Positions 1 to 11,899 are shown, numbered from the stretch's first letter. The stretch: 64,000 nucleotides of DNA from Chinchilla lanigera (GCF_000276665.1 NW_004955417.1:11524851-11588850); one strand, 5' to 3'. Numbers and translations are program-made. The notes: generated from the sequence alone by a model not told the origin.

Positions 1-1089
1 ACTTTTCTTTCTCTCTCTTCACCCTCATCTTTATTTATTTCTACCCATTGTTTAGTTTTTGTCAGTCTTTATCATTCGCATTAGATTCTTTTCCCAACCA
101 CTGCCATGGCAAATGATTGAAGGAACTCAAAATATTAATTTGTAAACCACGACCCTGCCCAGTCAGGGGGAAGCATGAAAACCTTGTCAGAGTAGACAAA
201 GGCAGAGAACTTTTAGGTAAATACTTCCAGCTATAATTCAGTCTTATTCAGGAACAGTGTTAGGATTCTTTGGAACAGAAGGTCCAAGGAAACAAGATTT
301 CAGACATACAACCTCGTTTCCAACACCCTATGTGTATGTCTACGTGCATTCATCAATGACCAAAGCCAGGAGTCAGTGCTTTGGGATCAAAGTAATGGGA
401 TCAATGTTTTGGTCCCCGAGCCCTCCGGCTAAGAAGTGCATGCATTTTTAAGAGGAACATACACACAGCTCGCGTTGGTCATACAGCAGCTTGGATACGT
501 GGATTTATACTTCAGCAGACAGTGGTTCCCCGGGTGGAAATGTGGGCTAAGGGCCAAGAGACCCCAGTTCAATTTTTAGTTAAGTCATCTCTGTTTATTT
601 CTCATAAAATACATATTTAAAAAAATTGAAATTAAAATGTCATGCTTAAAACACTCTACAGTAAACAGAGGCCCTAAAAGAAGAGCTGTTGCCAGCATCA
701 CTTTCTGTTAAAGCTGTATCCAATTTAAAGTTTATTTTATACCCAGGGTATGGAATGGTGTGCAGAGTGCTGCAGAAGTCACTGCACATGTATCCGGGCA
801 GGACAGATCAGGTTCTCCTGCAGACTCCTGTCTGGACAGGGCATCCGCAAGCTTGGGGAAAGGTGACTTTAGGCACTGATGGATGCATTGATCGCTGTGC
901 ACATGTAGCAGGGGAAAGAAGGCTGTGCATCTGCAACCCACTGCTCTCCTGTGCTCACCATGTCCTGTCGGTTGTGCCCTTTGAGTGTATCTTTGGCCTC
1001 TCCTTTTCTCCCCATCCTGTCCCTGTCCTGACTGCCTTCCTATCACCTCTGGATGAGCCTCTCGGAAGCCACTATTGCTCCGCTCTAAC
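1..1089. other. unassigned non-coding DNA
   Basis: I recognise no gene or repeat family here. An open frame of 136 codons at 689-1099 (+) and its overlapping 104-codon frame on the other strand show no domain, and the + frame runs into the L2 remnant that follows. Nothing supports coding. Confidence 0.5.
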
Positions 1090-1545
1090 CCAGTCCTGAC
1101 CCTTTAATTTCTGCCATCCTTCCCCTATTCTTCAAATCCACCAGCGCTCTCCTGTGCTCTTAGAATAAGGGTGAAGATCCTAACATGGCCCCAGGCCTTC
1201 CACCCCTCTGGCCTGTTCTGGCATCCACTCCACCGTGTTCTCTGTGGAACGGCCATGCTAGCCTGTCAGGTACATGACTGGGCTTTGTCCTTTCTGCCCT
1301 GAGGACATCCTCATGCTGTCTGCTCTGCTTGGGAAGCTCTCCACAGCCTCCCTTACCCTGTGCTCTACACCTGGCTAGTCCCAGCCCCCTTTCCAAATCT
1401 CAGTTCAGGATCACTTTCTACTCCTCACCCCGGGAGTCTTTTTATTCTATATTCTCACCATTTCACAAAAGTATTCTTCTACTTTCTTAGCATTTATCAT
1501 CATTTGGACTGACACCTTTAATCTGTATTTATTTGAATGATCTTG
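1090..1545 (+). mobile_element. L2 (LINE2) 3'-end remnant
   Basis: The order of C/T-rich phrases matches the 3' part of mammalian L2. It has a 'cttccacccctctggcctg'-like segment, then 'tttgtcctttctgccctgag', then a 'tctcagttcaggatcacttt' segment, then 'ttagcatttatcatcatttg'. This is old and diverged, as expected of L2, which was active before the placental radiation. It has no coding capacity. Confidence 0.6.
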
Positions 1546-1762
1546 CCGTCCTCACTAACAGAAATGTTAATAGGCATACCTGGCAGTTTCTGAGTTGTCA
1601 TGATATGAACACATTTGTTCTCATGGAAACTGAAGAGGTACAATCTATTATTGCCCTCTCTGGGGGCTTCACTGGCATACCCTCAGACACACAGCTGGTA
1701 AACAGACCGCTGGGAGCCGAGCCTAAGTAGGCTAACCCCAAATTGCACACATTCAATTATAT

Positions 1763-2130
1763 TGCTATGGTTTGAATATGGTTTGTGTACCCTCCAAAAA
1801 CTCACATGGTCCCCAGGTGATGGTGTGGACCTTTAAAGGGTTGTAGATGCACAGGAAGATGGTGTGGACCTTTAAAGGGTGGGTCCTGGTGGTAGGTCAC
1901 TGGGCATTGGGAGAATGCCATAAAAGTTTATGGAACACCAGTCTCTCTCTCTTTTTGCTCTTCCCTCAAGATGAGACCAGTTTCCCCAACATGCGATCTT
2001 ATCATTGCCATCCCCCTCCCCGTGAGGTCCTCACCAGATACCAAACCAATGGATCCCTTACCAGAAACCATAGACCGTGGGAGCATTTCATGTTATATGG
2101 CACACCTAACTTCCACCGCTAACCTTTGGA
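1763..2130 (+). mobile_element. MaLR (ERVL-MaLR) LTR, diverged, with internal duplication
   Basis: It starts with 'tgctatggtttgaatatgg', the classic 5' end of MST/THE-type MaLR LTRs. The usual 'ggtgggtcctggtggtaggt' and 'gggagaatgccataaaag' phrases follow. An exact 23-base segment occurs twice, 39 bases apart (1819-1841 and 1858-1880), so a 39-bp tandem duplication arose inside the LTR. The 3' boundary is unclear because homology fades after about 2000. Non-coding relic of an ancient endogenous retrovirus-like element. Confidence 0.6.
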
Positions 2131-2190
2131 CTTTCCCAGTGCATATCCTTGATACAGACTCGCAGGAGACAATGTTGTGAGCTCTTGGCC

Positions 2191-2310
2191 TCCAGCTGGA
2201 CTGGCGGAGGACATTGCCATGGGCCCTAGGTCTTCAGCTGGACTCATGCAAGACATTGCTGTGGGATCCCAATCCCCAACTGGATTCTTTGGGTCTCTAG
2301 TGTGTGAACA
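2191..2310. repeat. 42-bp degenerate tandem repeat (~2.8 units)
   Basis: Units begin with cagctgga-like motifs at about 2193, 2235 and 2277, a constant spacing of 42 bases, and share 'agctggact' and 'acattg' at the same offsets. Because 42 is divisible by three, one + frame stays open across the array (2177-2362). That openness is a by-product of the period and not evidence for a gene. Confidence 0.65.
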
Positions 2311-2320
2311 GATCTCTTGC

Positions 2321-3480
2321 ACTCCTCTGCATTTAACTTTTTGGGTGAATATTATAAAATAATCCTATAAATTATGTGTCCTGTATTAAATTTATTCCTT
2401 TACAAACCCTGGCTACAACAGTACTCCAGCTTTTTAAGTGCCAGCCTCCTTCTATACACTATATTTGCAAAACTCACGCAGTCAGTATTTTCATCCCTTT
2501 TATGCTAATGGGAACCTCAGTGAGGCCAAGTGCTCAAAACCTCTTTAGAAAAATTTTCTAGGCACTTGAGGCCTACAGAAGGAATGGTTTCCAATTTATT
2601 ATTATGGTTATTATTTTAGCTCATTACAAGTCTCTATGAGCTGAATTTAAGCAAATCATTTTTAAATCTTAGTGGGGGCAAGCAGATTCAAAGACAGATG
2701 CTTTTTTTTTTTTTTTTTTTTTTCCTGTAGCTCTTTCTCTTCCCTTTTTTTTGGGTCAAATGTCTACTTGGAAAGAGTTTTCCAGGGCTTGGGTGTTGGT
2801 GGCCCAGCCTTTGCAGAAGAATCTACATCACCGTGTGATATTCTGGCCAGTCCCCTGGCTCTAGGGGAAGGGGGCTCTTCCTGGGGGTCTGCTCTGTGTC
2901 TGTGTCAGGTGATGACGGAGCACTTCACTCCCTTGGATGACAGGACCTGCTGGCTTGGGTTCCGCCCCAGATTTGGCTGGTAAGTGCGTTCCCTTTTGAC
3001 CCTCCTGGAGGTGCTGTATGGGGCAGCCAGGCGGAACCACTCCACTAGGCTGAAGCTGGGGGAGGGATGGAGTATGGAACGTGCCAAGCTCTGCACTTCC
3101 ATGTCAGTGCCAACTGGGAACCGCAGGATGGAGGACTGCTTCAGGGAGGCCATGGCCTTTGGAGAGGAGGACGCAAGGGGCTAGGCACAGCGAGGCACAG
3201 AAGGCCTCTGGGGGAGCCATTTCTCAGGCATGTGTGCGGGATGCCGCAGAGCCATGCTTGGCAGAGCCCATCCCTTCACTTGATCTCACCACATGGCAGC
3301 ATTGATCTCCAGGGCCCAGGCATAGCTAACACGGAACACTTGTCTGGCACTCATGTTTATAAATAACTTTCCTGTGCAAGATCTCAGGACAGTGAGTCTT
3401 AGGGGGTCTGGCCCAACCTCTGCATGGTTGTTTTGTTTCCATATTTTAGCAATCATTGCTTCTAATGTCTACTACGTGCA
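2321..3480. other. unassigned DNA with a T22 tract
   Basis: A poly-T run of about 22 bases lies at 2702-2723 and could be the tail of a minus-strand retroposon, but no recognisable body follows it. The stretch 2780-3350 is richer in G+C than its surroundings. It holds a strong donor-like 'ggtaagtgcg' at 2979-2988 (see findings). No repeat family recognised. Confidence 0.4.
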
Positions 3481-3699
3481 ATGATAACAGCAAACACAAA
3501 CATTTGTACTGTGTCTTCCATTTAACATGTTTTTGACTTCTATGATCTGATTTTCTCTTCATATCTAACCATATGAGATTGGATTTTATGCCTTAATTTT
3601 TCAGATGAGAAATTAAAGCATAGTGAGACAAATTCACATGCATTGGTCCTTTAAGCAGTGGATATGAGTAATGTGATCTATCATAGCATGTGCACTACT

Positions 3700-3900
3700 G
3701 TAAGTCCTCACATTCACTTAATTTCCAGGGCATCGGGGGTAGGTATCATTAGTATCACTCTCAGTTGAGAGGTACAAGAACTGAGGTACAAAGTGACAAC
3801 AACTTGCCCATGCAGCTACTAAGAAGAGGCAAGATTTGAACTCTGGAAATGCTGGTTCCATAGATAGTAGATTCAACCACTGTGCTACCTCAATCTCTGT
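3700..3900 (+). mobile_element. MIR SINE remnant
   Basis: The sequence follows the MIR core order: 'gaggtacaagaactgaggta', then 'cttgcccatgcagctac', then 'agatttgaactctgg', then 'ccactgtgctacct'. MIR is an ancient tRNA-derived SINE shared by all mammals. A second, weaker MIR-like stretch lies just upstream at about 3530-3650 ('cagatgagaaattaaag'). Confidence 0.65.
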
Positions 3901-5150
3901 AAAGTGAGACTCAATGCGGAAGTCCAGCTCCACACTTTTCTTCCCTCTCTACCATGCTACTTTTCTATGCCAAATGAGGTGTAAGGGAAACGGAGATATG
4001 AAGGAGAGTGGTATTGTGCCTGTTTATGGCCTGGTGGGGCTCAGGTGAATCTTTAGGGCAAAGAGTAGTAAACACTAAGCAGAGGTCAAGGGAAGCTCTG
4101 GGTGACCATGAGAAGTGGCCTAGGGGATTCAGATCTTGTAGTCTACTGTCCCTTCCCTACTAATGCTTCCCATGCTGGCCTGACCACTCCTAGTTTCTCC
4201 TTTAAATGAAGTAGCCCTTGAAGGTGTACTGGACTGGTCACTTTGTCTTCATATTTGGGGTGTGAGGTTATTCCTCTAGAATTTTTGCCTATAGGACCAA
4301 TAAACAGAGATCATCAGCATGCAATTGCACAAAAGAAGTAGCCTAAACTCTAGCACCGGGTACTCTATTCCCTGAAGCTAGATACTCTTGGACTCTGGAT
4401 TTCCCTCACTGTATTTCACCATCTTGGAAGGGCATCTGTTGCTGCCTCTGCTGGATGAATCTTTTTACTCTTGAGCTGAACCCAGCACTCTTTGGTAATG
4501 TCCTCTATTCACTAGCTGAGTTAAACCTTGACCACTACCTCCACTTGGTCGTCAATTTCTAGATTGCAATGCCATATATAACTTTGATGTCTATCTTTTG
4601 TAAACCAGGGCTAGGAATATGTGGTTTGGCACATATCTGTATACTTCTAGGATTGATGTTTTAAAATATTTGCAATTAAAGTTGTCCTTTAGTGTCTTGG
4701 ACATTTGATTACCATCATATTATAATTTTTCTGGAATCTCTACAGTCTGGCTGGTGGGAGCATAACTTTCTACCTGCCAGCTCTGAAAGAGTACATATTT
4801 CCTGCATTGTGGTTCTTTCCTCTCTCTTCCTTCTTTGTCCCAATTTCATACCTTTGCCACCACAGCTTAAGAAGCCTAATCCCCTGGCCATTAAGGCATA
4901 CCTTAGATGGATATTTAGGGATTTTTTTTTAATTTAGCAGACTCTTTAAAATTAGCTAGAAATCCCTCAAAACCTGGAGTAGAATTTGTCTTGCTATTTG
5001 ATATTTGGATAATAAGTTATGTGGAAATTGGCATATTAGTCAGCAATAAAGATCTTGGATCATCTTGCTTTGAGTCTTAAGATGGAAGGCAGTAATCTGT
5101 GTGCATGGAAATATCACCAAGTCACATAAAACCATCTGATGTCTTGTTTC
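3901..5150. other. unassigned AT-rich non-coding DNA
   Basis: No gene, RNA gene or repeat family recognised. The longest open frame is an 81-codon frame at 4692-4937 (+) with no domain. Confidence 0.45.
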
Positions 5151-5159
5151 CTTAACACG

Positions 5160-5265
5160 ACAATCCTGATATTATCACCATTTTGCAGAGAATTAAGGTA
5201 ACCCATTTAAGGAATACTGCTAAGTGAAGAGTTAGGGTATGAACCTGGTAGGATGAGGCAGAGAC
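5160..5265 (+). mobile_element. MIR remnant (partial)
   Basis: 'attatcaccattttgcagag', then 'attaaggtaacccatttaag' and 'gggtatgaacctgg' follow the MIR core order. Short and diverged. Confidence 0.45.
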
Positions 5266-5474
5266 CAAACACTTAGATATTATACTACACAGTAAAACCT
5301 GGGATTGTGATTGTTCTGCAAGACAAGCAAATATTTCTAATAAATTTTAACTTGATCAATGAGTAATGTCTTGCAATATTAGTAGTATGTGATGACAAAA
5401 GTCATGTGCTCATGCCAAAGGTCACATGATCCCAACTAGGCCAATAATTCTCTCTCTCTCTCTTCAGGATTGTG

Positions 5475-6085
5475 GGTGATCATCTCCCAACAGCAAGAGG
5501 TTGTGGAGGAGATCTCATCTGCAGAAGAAGAGGAGGAAAAGGTGGAGGAATTCCTCATTTCAAATAAGATTAGAGAGATGTATAAATGTGCAAAATTTTG
5601 TAGAAAAGCACCATTTGAATGAGGCTGTAGCAGTGTGAGTGATGAATCCTTAATAACAACGCAGTCACTTTTCAGTGAAATCCCCCCAGAAAGGTAAAAG
5701 AAAGTGTCATTGGATGGGTTCTTTATTAAAGTTACATGAAAAAAAAATTCCATTGAGCCAATAGGTAGCAGTGATTCCACTGGTGACAGTGAAAGTCATC
5801 CTATGCAGTAGCCCTCCTCTCTCTTGTCTCCCTCACACCAGCTATGAATTTTTCAAAGGTAAGTACAGATTAATTTGTTTATTTTCCTTTATATTTTGTA
5901 TTTTCTTTATTATTTTGTATTATAGTATTATAATTCATTTTGTATGAATATTTTTGGGCTGTGGAATCATCTAAGTGTCCATTATTTTTTTTATGGGGAA
6001 ATTCCCTTTAATATACAAGTGTTTTAGATTACAAGCATGTTTCCACAATGAATTATGCTCACAAACCAAGATTTTACTGTAATTT
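5475..6085 (+). pseudogene. Tigger (TcMar) DNA transposon 3' end with decayed transposase C-terminus
   Basis: Translating the + strand from about 5510 gives an acidic Glu-rich stretch, then a run resembling the C-terminus of Tigger-family pogo-like transposases: KIREMYKCAKF, then CRKAPFE, and KVSLDGFFIK near 5700. In-frame stops after APFE and after PPER show the reading frame is dead. About 150 bases downstream, the AT-rich tail with 'tatggggaaattcccttta' matches the Tigger 3' non-coding end ('tatgggaaaattcgctt' type). These elements are cut-and-paste transposons extinct in mammals. The N-terminal and catalytic DDE parts are missing. The minus-strand open frame at 5436-5780 is only its shadow. 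Confidence 0.65.
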
Positions 6086-6089
6086 TTTT

Positions 6090-6330
6090 GAGTAACTTAA
6101 CCTATCATTATATACTGAGATTCCAAAAGATGCTTCCACATTTCATTTTCCCATATAATCTTGACAACTAGACTAAGAAATAGGTGTAACTACTGGTTTT
6201 ATTTTTCAGTTTAGGTAATTGAAACTCAGTTAGATAGCTTGTTTAAGGTCAGTCCACTAGTCAGAGAAAAATGTGTGAATTTAGAACCAGATGCCCTGCT
6301 TTGCTCTTTTCATCATATCACTGCTGGATG
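6090..6330 (+). mobile_element. MIR SINE remnant
   Basis: 'tttcattttcccatataatc', 'ttttcagtttaggtaattga', 'gcttgtttaaggtcagtcca' and 'gaatttagaaccagatg' follow the MIR order on the + strand. Confidence 0.6.
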
Positions 6331-6419
6331 CAAATTACCTGATTCCAATTATTCAATTAATGCTAAATTCTTGAGACCTAGTTTGTCGTAAACATCACAT
6401 TGTAAATCTGAGTCTTAAG

Positions 6420-6610
6420 AGAAATGGTTTTGGAGTTTGACAGACTTTGGTTTGCTAGTGCTTGCTAGTTTCAAGACACGAAAGGCAAATTAACGTTTTG
6501 GTGTCTCAGTTTCCTTATCATGGCCCTGAGTTTAATGTATGCATGCTAGAAAAGATGATTTGTGAGGACAAAGCCTGGTGCATGGTAGAGCTCTGGACCT
6601 GTCAACTTCT
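6420..6610 (-). mobile_element. MIR SINE remnant
   Basis: It reads in reverse MIR order: 'gttttggagtttgacagact', 'tggtgtctcagtttccttat', then 'gcctggtgcatggtagagc'. This is the complement of the MIR core and 5' half. Confidence 0.6.
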
Positions 6611-8352
6611 TAACACTTGACAAATGGCTGCACAGACAGCAGTTCCAGGAGGAGAACTTGAACCCACAGCTCTCTCTCAACTCCACTGCTCTCTACTTCT
6701 CATCTGGTTTGCATGTGCTCTATACATCCTCCCTTGTCTACCTTATGTGACAGATTAGTGGGGCATGAAAGTCTTTTTCAGAAAAGCTAAGTTTCATTGG
6801 TGGATCCTGAATTGAGTCCAAAGACATGAGAATATTTATTCTTGAAGCAACTAGTTCTGGATACCCTGTCGTCAGATTAAAGGAGGAATACTACAGTTAG
6901 GTCTGTAAGAATGTGTAGTTTGAGGGCCCATCATCAATTATACCTTATCCAGTTTTTTTTTCTGGAGATGGTTGTTTCGAGTAATACACAACTCCTGAAA
7001 ATTAGAAACAATGGAAAGAAAACAACTAAAAGAAATAAAGGACAAATGCTTCCTTATACCAATAATACAAATGTATCCCTTTAAAGGACATGAAATAGTG
7101 CCTGACACAATTCTTTTCACACTAGCCTATCACCAGCTCCTGCCTTCTATAGAAGCGAGGTGGAAGCAGGCCAGCCTGCAAGGTGAACTTGGTTTCCCAG
7201 AGGAGGGAAAAGTAGTGGTCTGGGAGCTTCCCCAGGCCTTTGCTTCTCTGCCTGGCCAAGGTCACCTGACAGCTGCTGTAGCTTGGGCTGGGGCAGCTGG
7301 GGACTCTACTCTCCTTCCCACTAACTGCTTTCATGATATTCTTTCTCAAATTATGGGACAAGAATTTTCTTCTCCAGAATGTATTCTGAAGCTGGGATAC
7401 AATTACTCATCTGGTTTAATTTAAAATGCAAAATCTTTGAAAAATAGGTATTTTCAAAATAAATGCTTTGGTCTGGAGCTCTGGTTCTCATTAACTTGGC
7501 TGAAGCCCTTGATGATATGTTGGAACTGCTTAAACACCAGCTCACACGCCTGCTCTCAGGTGTTCCTAAACCCGCTCCCTCCCCCGGGATGGTGTTGGCC
7601 CGCGGCATCCTGACAGCCCTGCGCTGGGCCTGGTGTTCCCGCACTCTGGCCGTGACTTTTCTGAAAGGAGCTGAGTGGTTTGACATGATGTCTCTGCCCA
7701 CTCTGCTGAAGTGCAGGGTGCAGGACTGACAGTCCTTGGGGTCTGACTTCCAACGCTCGCGGGAATTGTCCGGCTCCCTCATCTCTCATCTTCCTGCCCA
7801 TCTTGCCTCTGTGGCCAGGGACTTCTGGACACTGGACTTCATTGCACATGAGATTTTCAGGAAGAACTTGGGTGAGGGAGAGGAATCTTTGCAGTCTGAT
7901 TAGAGCATATCAAATACTATTAGACCAAGCCAAATGTCATCTCTACACCTACTGCTAAATCTAGAATTCATGATACAAAAGTGGCATTTGATTATCATGT
8001 AAGTTATGTGTTTACCCTAAAACATCCCTTTCATCTACGATATTCCAAGTACACTAGGTGTACTAATTCTTGTTCTTCCTTCCTTAGGGAGCAAGGCAAG
8101 GACCCTGGGAATCCTTTGTCCCCAGGGAAGAGGAAACAGCACTCTAAGGCTGCAGGTGTCTAAGTCTTAGGGCACCAAGGACCAGATGTTGTATGTCTGA
8201 GCTGCAGGCCTTCCCTTTCTAGAGCACATGGGCAGACGTTCTGCACTGCCCGTAGGAAGCCTCATGCCCTGACTGTCCCCAGCTGTGATTCCGGCATCTA
8301 TAAAAGGCAAGTGGAAAGTGAGCATTTGGAAAACCTTCCTCATCCTTTGGTA
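6611..8352. other. unassigned, locally GC-richer DNA
   Basis: No repeat family recognised. Open frames overlap on both strands (7011-7424 +, 7351-7782 -, 7463-7729 +, 7556-7849 -), up to 143 codons. Each lacks a domain, and their overlap is what a stop-poor GC-richer patch gives by chance. I cannot exclude a small non-coding conserved element. Confidence 0.4.
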
Positions 8353-8492
8353 AGGCTTCCCTTTATTTTTAAATTTTTTTAAAAATTTTTTTGGTTTTTT
8401 TTCTAGTACAGAGGATAGAACTCATGATCTTGCATTTGCCGGGCAGGCGCTGTGCTGCTGAGCTAAATCCCCAGCCCCAAGACTTCCCTTTA
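8353..8492 (-). mobile_element. ID SINE with target-site duplication
   Basis: A minus-strand ID element (body 8366-8479) is seen as a T-rich tail followed by 'gatagaactcatgatcttgc' and ending 'gagctaaatccccagcccc'. The flanks aggcttcccttta (8353-8365) and agacttcccttta (8480-8492) differ at one base, marking an L1-mediated insertion. The tail is a mixed T/A/G tract. Family: tRNA-derived, with A and B box remnants of an RNA polymerase III promoter. Confidence 0.85.
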
Positions 8493-9405
8493 AATGACCC
8501 CAGAAGAACCTGTGTGTGGCTTTCCTCAGGGAAAGTAAGAAAGGACGCAGTGAATCGCATTGTCCTTCTGAAACTTATTTGGTCTCAACCTACTCCAGTC
8601 AGCAATCCACCCACTGTGCCCTCATCCTTGGCACCTTGGCCCTGGCTTCAGGTGCAAAGCCTCTTCTCAGCGCCCTTTCTCCTCACTCCACTGGACTCTT
8701 CCTCCACCTCTTCCTTCTGCTGCCCCCTTTCCTAGTAAGTTCCGTTCTATCTTCTGAGATTCTCTATCCTTGATTTGCATCTTCTCTTCTTTTCCCATTT
8801 GCCCAGCAGAAGCCTACTGTAGGTCTGCTCTCAGCACTCCTCTGTCGCCAGCCCAGATTGTCTTACCTGTGACTCTGAAATAAATGCAGCGAAATCCAAA
8901 AGCTTTTCATATCTTTTTTGGTAACAAAAGCAGGCCTGAATTGATATGAAGCTATTTATTCAACTTGCTGTTAATATTCATACATTTCTCTGCAGAAATG
9001 TCAGCATGTTTGCCCATGAAGACCTCCCAGGTATATATAAACTATATGTGTCTCATTATTAACTTTCTAAATGTGAAAAATTCTGAATCCAGAAACACAT
9101 TTGGCCCAGGGGTTTTGGATAAGATGCAGTAGCCCTGTGCTTTTAAACCATTGTGTTCTACTTTCTGGTAATGTCCTTCCTTCTATTAGATCAGAACTTT
9201 CTGGCTATTCCCTACCCACTGCATATTGATATCAGCTCATCTTCAACCATTTCTCTCCTTGATGGAGTTTACATTCACATTTTTCTTCTGCTCATCTCTG
9301 CACTAAATTCACCTGACCAAATCCACTCTTTGCCCGCTTTAGGGCAAAACTTTCAGTCTTTATTTCACTTCCCCTGTCTCTGTCACTAGAAGCTGTCTCT
9401 CTGTG
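8493..9405. other. unassigned C/T-rich DNA
   Basis: Pyrimidine-rich stretch with no recognised gene or repeat. It may be old LINE sequence too diverged to name by eye. Confidence 0.35.
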
Positions 9406-9781
9406 TGTCTTGGTTACTTTTCTCTTGTTGCTGAGACAAAATACCTGATGCCCAAAATTAAGGAAGGAAAGGGTTATTTAGCTTAGAGTTTGTGGAGGTT
9501 TCAGTCCATACTTTGCTGGCTCCAAGGCAGAGTGGCACAAGGCAGAGGGCAACCATTCATGGTGGCAGAAAACAGCAAAAGCAACATGAGCAAAAGCAGG
9601 GAGAAGCGATAAGCAGCCCCTTTCTCTCCCTTACATTGTATGCAAGCTACCCACTCCACGGGCAGGTATAGCACTCACACTTCTAATCCCAGCATTGGAC
9701 CAGGGATCAATCATAAACTCTAAAAGCCCACCTCATGACTGCATGTGTCTTTGGGGGGACACCCAGATACAAACCATAACA
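9406..9781 (-). mobile_element. complete MaLR LTR (376 bp)
   Basis: Read on the minus strand it begins 'tgttatggtttgtatctggg' and ends '...aagtaaccaagaca'. It contains 'atggactgaaacctccacaa' followed by an aataaccc polyadenylation-like site and 'aggtattttgtctcagcaac', the hallmark 3' part of MST/MLT-type MaLR LTRs. Ends are TG and CA. The flanks ctgtg (9401-9405) and gtgtg (9782-9786) match at 4 of 5 bases, as expected for a 5-bp ERVL target duplication. This is a solo LTR with no internal region. Confidence 0.8.
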
Positions 9782-10859
9782 GTGTGGTACCATCTTACTC
9801 TTTCCTTTTAGTACCATTCTCTTTGGGTCTTCCTCTCCCTCTCTGACCAGTATGACTTGTTAGTAAACTTCTTCATACTCCTGTCCTTCAATCACAGCAT
9901 GCAGGAAAGCGGGGTCAGCCCCAGCGATTCCAAGAGGCCTTCCCTTCCTGGCACCTTGTGGTCAACACTGTGTCCACCTATGCATTCATTCTTCCACAGA
10001 TGATGGCTCTCTCAGGGTTCTTGCTTTGGTCGTCCTCCCTCCTCACTGTAGTTTATCTTGAGCCATTGCACACAGCTATGACTTCACCTTCAGACTAAGC
10101 CTCCCCTGAGCATTAGAGTGGGAAACAAAACTTCCTACTGGTTATGGTCTCTGCTGGATCCTCAAATTCAATGTGTCACAATATACCCTCCTTGCCTTGA
10201 TCAATGCCTCTTTTACCCAGCAATCAGAAAGCTGAGATTCATTCTCCATGATGATCCCCACTCAAGTGTCATCTCGCCTTCTTATCATCCCCATATGACT
10301 CTTTTATGTAGACATATTTCAGAGATATATCTCAGGCACTTTCACATTGTTTTAAGACTTGCTTATATTTGATATATGAGCAATAAGCAAATAGCTTAAT
10401 AACTTTCTGGAAGAAGATAGCTAAAAGTTTTATCCAGAGCGAGATCTGGAATTAGTTTTTTCACTTGAAGTCTAGTGCATTCAATAGATATTTATTATAT
10501 AGAATTTCAGGCAAAGATCATCAGCCAGTTTCCACAAATATAATTTATGGTTAACTTGTTTCATATCTACCTCTGAAAACTCTTTATGCACTGCATTGTA
10601 AAAGATATTGAAACAAATACATCATATCAAGTTGTCCTTAATAAAACAGACTCATGTTAAAAGCACAATAAAATGATCATGCCTAAGGACAATCATTATT
10701 TCTTAATGTTGTTAAAATATCCCATTAATACACTAATTTCCCCAGTAGTCTTATCTATTTGACTTTGAACTGTTCATTCCTTTGAACTGTTCAGGATAAA
10801 GGCAAATTTATGTATTACAACCTGTTGATGTGATTTTAAGTTTCAAATCTATATACCTC
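9782..10859. other. unassigned non-coding DNA
   Basis: No gene or repeat family recognised. Becomes AT-rich after 10380. Confidence 0.4.
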
Positions 10860-11028
10860 CACCTCTTTCCTTCTTTCCCTTCCTCCTCTTCCCCCTCCAG
10901 CCTCCCTTGCCCACTCTCTTTTTTACTCGTTCTCCTTCTTTCCCTTCTTCCTCTTCTCCTTTTCCTTGCCCTTCCTCTTCCTCTTCCTCTTCATTTACTC
11001 CTCCTCCTTCTTTGTTTTTCTTCTACAG
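10858..11028. repeat. polypyrimidine tract (C/T-rich, ~170 bp)
   Basis: Nearly uninterrupted C/T on the + strand with few purines, including (cttcct)-like units near 10965-10993. It is low-complexity DNA. The Ser/Pro- and Leu-rich open frames at 10830-11110 are artefacts of it. Confidence 0.8.
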
Positions 11029-11215
11029 CAGTTTAGTTCTTTTTAAGCTTCAGTTTGTTGATGAAGTTAGGGCTTGCACTTGTGAATTCACTAAGGTTAC
11101 ATTTTACTGATTGTACATCAGTGGTTTCATTTTATATGACCCTCTGGCAATGTGCTATCTGTAAACTAGTAGTTAGATTTAGAGGTTTGGTCAGGTTTGC
11201 CTCCTTTTCTTTTCT

Positions 11216-11725
11216 NNNNNNNNNNNNNNNNNNNNNNNNNNNNNNNNNNNNNNNNNNNNNNNNNNNNNNNNNNNNNNNNNNNNNNNNNNNNNNNNNNNNN
11301 NNNNNNNNNNNNNNNNNNNNNNNNNNNNNNNNNNNNNNNNNNNNNNNNNNNNNNNNNNNNNNNNNNNNNNNNNNNNNNNNNNNNNNNNNNNNNNNNNNNN
11401 NNNNNNNNNNNNNNNNNNNNNNNNNNNNNNNNNNNNNNNNNNNNNNNNNNNNNNNNNNNNNNNNNNNNNNNNNNNNNNNNNNNNNNNNNNNNNNNNNNNN
11501 NNNNNNNNNNNNNNNNNNNNNNNNNNNNNNNNNNNNNNNNNNNNNNNNNNNNNNNNNNNNNNNNNNNNNNNNNNNNNNNNNNNNNNNNNNNNNNNNNNNN
11601 NNNNNNNNNNNNNNNNNNNNNNNNNNNNNNNNNNNNNNNNNNNNNNNNNNNNNNNNNNNNNNNNNNNNNNNNNNNNNNNNNNNNNNNNNNNNNNNNNNNN
11701 NNNNNNNNNNNNNNNNNNNNNNNNN
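11216..11725. other. assembly gap (510 N)
   Basis: Run of 510 ambiguous bases. The left flank is C/T-rich ('gcctccttttcttttct'), so a difficult simple repeat may sit in it. Apparent long open frames crossing it are meaningless. Confidence 0.99.
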
Positions 11726-11899
11726 GTTTCCTATCATTTCACAGTGTCTATCATACCTCCGAGATTAAATTAACTCTTTCAAGATTTACACTAGCGAAAC
11801 AATGCTTTCTTTCTCTCTACTTTAGAACTTCAGGGTGGAAGCCCCTGACCTCTCCCTTTGTTATGGCAGTGACCACTAATTATAATTGCCAACACCCAC

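Noticed and set aside
689..1099. 136-codon + frame
   Set aside because: Overlaps an equally open opposite frame and runs into an L2 remnant.
10830..11110. Pro/Ser/Leu-rich frames
   Set aside because: Products of the polypyrimidine tract.
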